A stretch of 29,258 bases of DNA from the NCBI GenBank assembly GCA_002305415.1, contig DBQX01000061.1, forward strand, positions 1-29,258. Direction: 5' to 3'. This document shows positions 24,666-29,258 of the stretch, piece after piece (position 1 is the stretch's first letter; each line of letters begins with the position of its first letter). The notes beneath the pieces are model-generated. The model did no database searches, was not told the DNA's origin, and was given only the letters and a program-made list of their open reading frames with translations. The DNA comes from Actinomycetales bacterium UBA1383. Lineage in GTDB: Bacteria > Actinomycetota > Actinomycetes > Actinomycetales > Actinomycetaceae. The position numbers and the translations under genes are program-made.

Positions 24666-27325
24666 TTGGACAAGCCGGTGCACCCAACGTCGCTCTTCGA
24701 CGCCCGGCTGACCATTCCGCGGTCGCCCGACCACCTCGTGAACCGGCAGCGGGTCACGGGCCTTCTCACGCAGCCGTGCGGAATGACCTCCTCACCGTCG
24801 TGACCGGTGCGGCCGGAACGGGCAAGACGCTCGCAGTGGTCTCGTGGACCCTCACCGGCCATCCGCCCCCGCCCGGGCCGGTCGCGTGGCTCACCGTCGA
24901 CCGGGGCCTCCGGTCACCCGCGATGCTGTGGATCGCCGTGGTCCGTGCCGTGCAGCGGGTGGCGGACGTCGAGGCCCTCGCCGCAACCGTTGTTCCTGAC
25001 TCCGTCAGCGACGACGCGTTCCGGGCTCTGGCCTCGGCCCTGGATGGGCTCGACCTCACGCTGGTCCTGGACGATCTCCTCGAACTCACAGGGTCCGAGG
25101 CCTGGGACACGATCGACCGGATCATCCGGATCGTGCCTCCCAGTACGCACCTCGTCCTGATCGCCCGCCACGACCCTCCGCTTTCCCTGCACCGGCTGCG
25201 CCTCGCAGGAGAGGTCGCGGACATCCGTGCGCACGATCTCGCCTTCACGGAGGATGAGACACGCGCACTGCTCGAGAAGCGGGACCTGGACCTTCCCGAC
25301 GAGGTCTTCGAGGAGCTCGTCGCGACGACGGAGGGGTGGGCCGCGGGCCTCCGCCTTGCGCTCATGGCGCTCGAGGCGTCGCCCGATCCTGCCGTGGCGG
25401 CCCGTGGTTTCGGTGGCCACGAGGCCGTGGTCGAGGGCTACCTGCTGGAGGAGGCACTCCGCGGCATCGATCCCGACCTCACGGACTTCCTGCAGCGGAC
25501 CTGCGTGACGGACCGGATCTGCGCGCCCCTCGCGCGGGCGCTCACGGGTACCCCGGGCGCGGAGGCACGGCTGCGGGCCCTGGCACGCGACAACCCCCTC
25601 GTGGTCGAACTGACGGGTAGTGGCTGGTACCGGTACCACCCGCTCCTGCTGCAGATGCTCCGTGCCAGGCTCCAGGACGCGGATCCGGACCTCGTCCAGG
25701 ACCTGCACCGTCGTGCATCCGTCTGGTACGAGCGTACCGGGGAGTGGCTTCTCGCCCTCGAGCACGCGGTCCTCGCGGAGGACCATGACCTGGTGGCGCG
25801 GATCGCCCTTGGATCCGCCTCCGTCCTCATGTTCGGTCCGGACCGGCCGGTCCTCGGTGAGGTCCTCGCGCGGATCCCGTCCACACCCGAGCGCCCCGAC
25901 ATGGACGTCGTCCGGGCGCTCGGCGCGTTCTGCCGTGGCGAACCCGAACTGGTGGTGGCAGCCTTCGCGCGCGCCACACCGGCACTGCCTGAACTCCCGG
26001 AACCCGGACGGCGACTGGCGTCGTTGAACATCCGCATCATCGAGGCGATCATTGCCCGTGCGCGCGGCAACGCGGATGACATGGCTCGTGCGTCCGATGA
26101 GGCGATCGGCCTCGCCGAGGGTCTGTCCCCGGAGGTTGCTCCCGCCTGGTTCAGGTGGCGTCAGGCGCCGCGCATCTTCGCGGGTGTGGCCGCCACATGG
26201 GCCGGGTGCCCGGCGAAGGGCCGGGACCTGCTCCTCTCGGCGCGCGCCCACACGGGACGCGACACCCAGGGCGAGGGCTGGGCCGCGGTCTACTTCCTCG
26301 GCCACCTCGCCCTCTCCCACGCGTTCGCTGGAGAGGCGGCGGCCGCCCGTCGTATCGCACTCGACGCGTTCGACGCGGCCGAGGGCCTCGGAACGCGGAT
26401 CCAGCACGAGATCGCCGTCGCGGCTCTCGCGCTCGCGACGGCGGAACTGGACCGCGGCGATCCCGGTGCCGCCGCTCGTGCCCTGGAGCGTGGCGAGGTC
26501 GCGGTCGATGCCCGCCGGGATCCGTTCACCGCCATCGGGTTGCGGATCGTCGGTGCCCGACGGCACCTTTCCCTGGGAGACCTTGTGGGCGCCCGCCAGT
26601 TCCTGGCGACGGCGGCCGATGACCTGGCCCGGTATCCCCGGATGCGGTTCATGCAGTGCCTTCGCGCGGTCACGACGATCGAGGTCGAGATCCGGGCGGG
26701 GGACCTCGCTCGAGCGGAGTCCGCCCTTGCCGCCGCCGAGGCAGCATGCGCCTGCCCGCCGAACGGGACGGTCGACCTCCTCGCGATTCCCCGGGGACTC
26801 CTGCTGCTACGGCGGGGCCGGAGCGAACAGGCCCGGGACGCTGTCGCCGGTCTCCTGCCGCGGGGTGGCGTACAGGGCGTGGCGGCGTGGCTCCTCACCG
26901 CCCTCGCGGAGGATCGCCTCCGCCGCGACGCGGCCGCGACCACCGCTCTCGCGCGCGCGATCGACCTGGCCGCCCGCGACGGCGCCCGCGCTCCCTTCTC
27001 CTGGCAGTCCGACCGCCTGGTGACGCTGCTGCGACGGCACCTCGAGGTGGTCGGGTCCCATCCGGAGTTCGTGGAGTCGCTGCTGGTGAGCGCGAGCGGC
27101 CCGCCGGCGGAACCGCCCACGGTGGAGGCCCTCACCGATCGCGAGTTGTCCGTGCTCGCCTACCTGCCGACGATGAGCTCGAACACCGAGATCGCCGACC
27201 GCCTCGGGATCTCGGTCAACACCGTGAAGCAGCACCTGAAGGCCATCAACCGGAAACTCGGCGTCACGACCCGGCGGGACGCGGTCCGGCGCGCTCGCGA
27301 CCTGGGCCTGCTCCAGGAGCGGTGA
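24666..27325 (+). CDS. LAL/MalT-type LuxR regulator with an apparent frameshift
   Basis: From 24773 onward one frame encodes a large LuxR-family ATPase regulator: Walker A GAAGTGKT (24806-24829), a Walker B-like LTLVLDDLLEL, an NB-ARC-like and TPR-rich centre, and a C-terminal HTH (LTDRELSVLAYLP, then ISVNTVKQHLKAINRKLG) at the end. The normal N-terminus of such proteins (TSLFDARLTIPRSPDHLVNR, then QRVTGLLTQ) is present but in another frame, starting at TTG 24666 and closing at a TGA at 24801. Joining the frames at about 24773 needs one extra base in the DNA and gives about 886 residues, the usual size. So there is either a one-base deletion, a sequencing error, or translation of a shorter protein (for example from GTG 24776). 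The open frame upstream to 24449 in the main frame is not LuxR-like. The 3' end overlaps the convergent reductase gene by 62 bp. Confidence 0.8.
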
Positions 27326-27968
27326 GGAGCGCGAAGAGTCGTTCGCGGTCGTACCACCCGTTGAAGGCATGGGAGGTGGGCTCCAGGGCGGCGCCGGCGG
27401 CGAGTGGCCCGGCGTCGACGGCGTCGAAGCCGAGCCGCTCGACGAGTGCCATCGCCGCGGCGACGGCGCCGTCGTCGTCGCCCGCCACCGCGAGGGCTCG
27501 CCGGACGGTCGAGCCGGTTCCGGCGGCGTCGTCCTCCAGCTCGTCCGCCCCCAGGTGGTTCAGCGTCTTCACCACCCGGGCGCCCACCAGGTGCTCCTGG
27601 ACCCACTCGGAGGTGGTCGTCGCCGTGCCCAGGTCCGGCGGGGGTCCGTCCCACACGGGGAGGTGGTTGGTCGCGTCGATGACCACACGCCCGGCGAACA
27701 CCGCGGGGGAGAGCTCGCGGATGCGCCGCAGAGGGACGGCCAGCACGACGACGTCGCCACGCCGGGCGGCCTCCGCCGCGGTGACCACGGAGGCGCCGGG
27801 CGCCTGGAGGGAGAGCCGGGCACCCAGGGTCACGGGGTCCCGGCTGGAGGCCATCAGGACGACGAGGCCGGCACGCAGCGCGGTGCGCGCGAGGGCGGTC
27901 CCATAGCGCCCGGCGCCGATGATCCCGATGGTCGCCGGCGGTGTGGGTGCCGCTGTGCGGGCGCTCAT
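27264..27968 (-). CDS. NADPH-dependent F420 reductase-like oxidoreductase, 234 aa
   Basis: A Rossmann nucleotide-binding motif lies at the N-terminus (IGIIGAGRYGTALARTALRAG, about 14-34). It is followed by VVLMASSRDP, where the arginine favours NADP, then GDVVVLAVPL and VVIDATNHLPV. This pattern matches F420:NADP oxidoreductase (Fno/NpdG) and related coenzyme-binding proteins (PF03807). LNHLGADELEDDAAGTG corresponds to the region after the NAD domain. The ATG at 27968 overlaps the stop of the kinase-like fragment (ATGA). The C-terminal 20 residues are encoded antisense to the end of the LuxR gene. Whether F420 or another partner is used is unknown. Confidence 0.78.
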   Translation of the reverse strand: MSARTAAPTPPATIGIIGAGRYGTALARTALRAGLVVLMASSRDPVTLGARLSLQAPGASVVTAAEAARRGDVVVLAVPLRRIRELSPAVFAGRVVIDATNHLPVWDGPPPDLGTATTTSEWVQEHLVGARVVKTLNHLGADELEDDAAGTGSTVRRALAVAGDDDGAVAAAMALVERLGFDAVDAGPLAAGAALEPTSHAFNGWYDRERLFALLTAPGAGPGRERAGPRPAGS

Positions 27969-28393
27969 GGCGTCCCGGGGACCCGGACGAGCAGGGCTCC
28001 CGGCTCCGCGCACACCACGAGTTCCGCGTCCTCCGCGATGAGGTCACCGTCCAGTTCACGGGGTTGAGGGGTGCCCAGCGTGATGCGGATCTCGCGGCCC
28101 CGCAGCACGGTGGCGTCCTTGAACCGGCCACGGCGGCCGACGGCGTCCGCGACCACGCCGAGCCAGCCGGCAGTCCCATGCCCGTCGATGATCGCCACGT
28201 CGAGGATGCCGTCGTCGGGCCGGACGTCCGGGAGGAGGCTGTTCCCCGAGGGCAGCAGGGCGACGTTCGCGACGACGGCCGACCTCGCCCGCGTTCGGAC
28301 CGGCGGTCCGTCGTCGACCCGGATCTCCATCGGGACGGTGGGACGTCTGTAGTTCTTCATCGACGGCGTGATGGTATCCGACTTCCCAGACAT
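27965..28393 (-). pseudogene. diacylglycerol kinase-like protein, C-terminal domain only (truncated)
   Basis: The 142 residues match only the C-terminal domain of YegS/DagK-type lipid kinases: RSAVVANVALLPSGNSLLPDVRPDDGILDVAIID, then FKDATVLRGREIRITL, PRELDGDLIAEDAELV, and a terminal GALLVRVPGTP. The N-terminal catalytic domain with the GGDGT motif is missing. Homology seems to start at about YRRPTVP (near 28350), and the bases further upstream look like unrelated, less GC-rich DNA. The present ATG has GGGAGG about 7 bases upstream, so the fragment could still be translated, but it should have no kinase activity. It is coupled to the downstream reductase gene, which may depend on it for translation. 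Confidence 0.72.
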
Positions 28394-28418
28394 GGTTCAG
28401 CCTCCCGGACCGTGAGGT

Positions 28419-28454
28419 GCTGTCACGGCTGTCAATGCTGTGATTGCTGTCAAT
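28419..28454. repeat. four tandem 9-bp repeats
   Basis: GCTGTCACG, GCTGTCAAT, GCTGTGATT and GCTGTCAAT follow one another without gaps. Three of the four share GCTGTCA. The array sits in the 210-bp gene-free stretch (28394-28603) at the edge of the lower-GC island. It may be an iteron-like binding site, an operator or an island-end feature. Confidence 0.75.
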
Positions 28455-28534
28455 GGGAGCATTGGCGAATGGGATGTCGAGTTCGAGAAGTACTGGTCGA
28501 CGTGCGGGGGCGTGTCGCTGTCGCCGGGTAACGT

Positions 28535-28575
28535 CGACAACACACAACGCACGTTGTCGCGCCTCAGCGCTGAGG
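28535..28575 (+). promoter_or_regulatory. two palindromes upstream of the McrB-like N-domain gene
   Basis: CGACAAC (28535-28541) and GTTGTCG (28553-28559) form a perfect 7-bp inverted repeat with an 11-base loop. CCTCAGCGCTGAGG (28562-28575) is a perfect 14-bp palindrome. Both lie within 70 bp of the start at 28604 and are plausible repressor sites for the defence gene. A terminator is less likely because no T-run follows. Confidence 0.5.
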
Positions 28576-28603
28576 TTGGGTCTCTATTTGAACTAGGAGC
28601 ACC

Positions 28604-29254
28604 ATGGTTGAGTCGGTTCCCTCGGTTCGTGCCTTCTACTGGCCGACGCTGGTTGCGTTGCGCGGTTTCGAGGGGCCGGTTGACCGTTCGATGCTGATTC
28701 GTGCGGCGGTGGAGAGCATGGGCTTGACGCCGGAGCAGCTGGATGCGCCGGGGCCCGGGCGGCAGACGTTGGCTGAGTACCGGGCGAGCTGGGCGTTGAG
28801 CCACCTGAAGGTCATGGGGTTGGCGGAGAACGTTGAGCGCGCTTCTTGGGTGGTTCGCCCCGAGGGTCTCACCGTGTCTGAGGACGAGGTCTATGACATC
28901 TGGCGTGAGGTGTCCAAGCGGTACCGTCCGCGTGCCGGCGGTGATGATGCCGACCCGGGCCAGACCTGGGTGGTGGGAGCAGTGGTGGATGGGATCGACC
29001 AGACGCCACGGTTCGTTGAAGCAGGGGTGTGGCAGGTCGCGAACCCCAGTGACGTCGAGGTGGGGTACTTGCAGTCGATGCGTCCTGGCGATCGGATCGC
29101 GATCAAGTCGTCCTTCGTGCAGCGGCGCGACCTGCCGTTCGAGAATCGTGGTCGGCCGGTGTCAGTGAACAGGTTCAAGGCCCGCGGGGTCATCACTCGA
29201 GTGGGTGAGGACCAGGTTTTCGTCGACTGGGAAGAGTGTCGCTTGCCAGCGTGA
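28604..29254 (+). CDS. McrB-like N-terminal protein (winged helix plus EVE-like domain), 216 aa
   Basis: Residues about 5-95 resemble the Mrr/McrB-type N-terminal winged-helix domain (SMLIRAAVESMGLTPEQL, then RASWALSHLKVMGLAENV). Residues about 121-213 match the EVE-like domain that normally precedes the AAA+ module of McrB-type GTPases (TWVVGAVVDGIDQTPRF, MRPGDRIAIKSSFVQRRDLP, and a final VFVDWEE). Such domains bind modified bases. The ATG follows AGGAG at 5 bases. The stop forms TGATG with a possible next start at 29254, so either an McrB-like ATPase gene follows in an operon or the protein is the front end of a frameshifted McrB. The window ends too soon to tell. Base composition is visibly lower in GC than neighbouring genes. 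Confidence 0.75.
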   Translation: MVESVPSVRAFYWPTLVALRGFEGPVDRSMLIRAAVESMGLTPEQLDAPGPGRQTLAEYRASWALSHLKVMGLAENVERASWVVRPEGLTVSEDEVYDIWREVSKRYRPRAGGDDADPGQTWVVGAVVDGIDQTPRFVEAGVWQVANPSDVEVGYLQSMRPGDRIAIKSSFVQRRDLPFENRGRPVSVNRFKARGVITRVGEDQVFVDWEECRLPA

Positions 29255-29258
29255 TGGG

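Noticed and set aside
24449..24772. In-frame upstream extension of the LuxR gene
   Set aside because: It overlaps the 24148 gene and is Arg/Ser-rich with no LuxR features. The true N-terminus is recognisable in another frame.
24760..24780. Programmed -1 ribosomal frameshift in the LuxR gene
   Set aside because: No X-XXY-YYZ slippery heptamer or convincing downstream structure was seen, so deletion or error is simpler.
28440..28697. Plus-strand 85-codon open frame starting at 28440
   Set aside because: It runs from the 9-bp repeats through the palindromes into the McrB-like gene in another frame, has no ribosome site and no family resemblance.

Overview
The window is very GC-rich DNA with actinobacterial coding habits: GTG starts, four-base stop/start overlaps, TANNNT-type -10 boxes placed directly before leaderless starts, and strong AAGGAGG-type ribosome sites elsewhere. 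Gene content (lysine 6-aminotransferase, DUF1338/HglS, LAL-type LuxR regulator, HdeD/DUF308, DUF389, membrane GDPD) fits an actinomycete, probably of the Micrococcales. The genus cannot be told from this sequence. No tRNA, rRNA, CRISPR array or insertion sequence was seen.

Region 1 (1-6148) is a ygeWXY-type nitrogen module. It holds a large cysteine-synthase-fold PLP enzyme (minus), a divergent MobA/MocA-like nucleotidyltransferase (plus), a diaminopropionate ammonia-lyase (minus), and a divergent operon of the knotted carbamoyltransferase YgeW and the M20 hydrolase YgeY (plus). In enterobacteria and clostridia these genes sit with molybdenum hydroxylases in purine and ureido-compound breakdown. 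No hydroxylase is visible here.

Region 2 (6150-10405, minus) is a tight lysine-degradation operon, lat-hglS-pcd: lysine to aminoadipate semialdehyde to 2-aminoadipate, with HglS acting on 2-oxoadipate. Divergent from it are two overlapping small nitroreductase-like genes (10518-11326), the first apparently only a C-terminal half.

Region 3 (11345-18370, minus) is a co-directional run: HdeD-like membrane protein, M17 aminopeptidase, a GltS-like 401-residue membrane protein, a GPH/MFS symporter, a PaaK-like adenylate-forming enzyme and a GNAT protein. The last three are translationally coupled or nearly so. Its overall function is unknown.

Region 4 (18465-23972, minus) looks like a stress and envelope operon: DUF1269 protein, META-domain lipoprotein, SLC13 permease with TrkA-C domains, DUF389 protein, and a membrane glycerophosphodiester phosphodiesterase. 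The same inverted repeat (CACCCG-N3-CGGGTG) lies 75 bp before the HdeD gene and 79 bp before the DUF1269 gene, which suggests one shared regulator.

Region 5 (24148-27325, plus) has a small unknown protein and a MalT/LAL-type LuxR regulator. The regulator's N-terminus is in a different frame from the rest, so it appears frameshifted near 24773. A convergent F420/NADP-reductase-like gene (27264-27968) overlaps the regulator's 3' end by 62 bp. It is coupled to a diacylglycerol-kinase-like gene that retains only its C-terminal domain.

Region 6 (about 28355-29258) is visibly less GC-rich and starts where the kinase homology breaks off. It carries four tandem 9-bp repeats, two palindromes, and the first gene of a probable McrB-like restriction operon that continues past the window. 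This looks like the edge of an inserted defence island.
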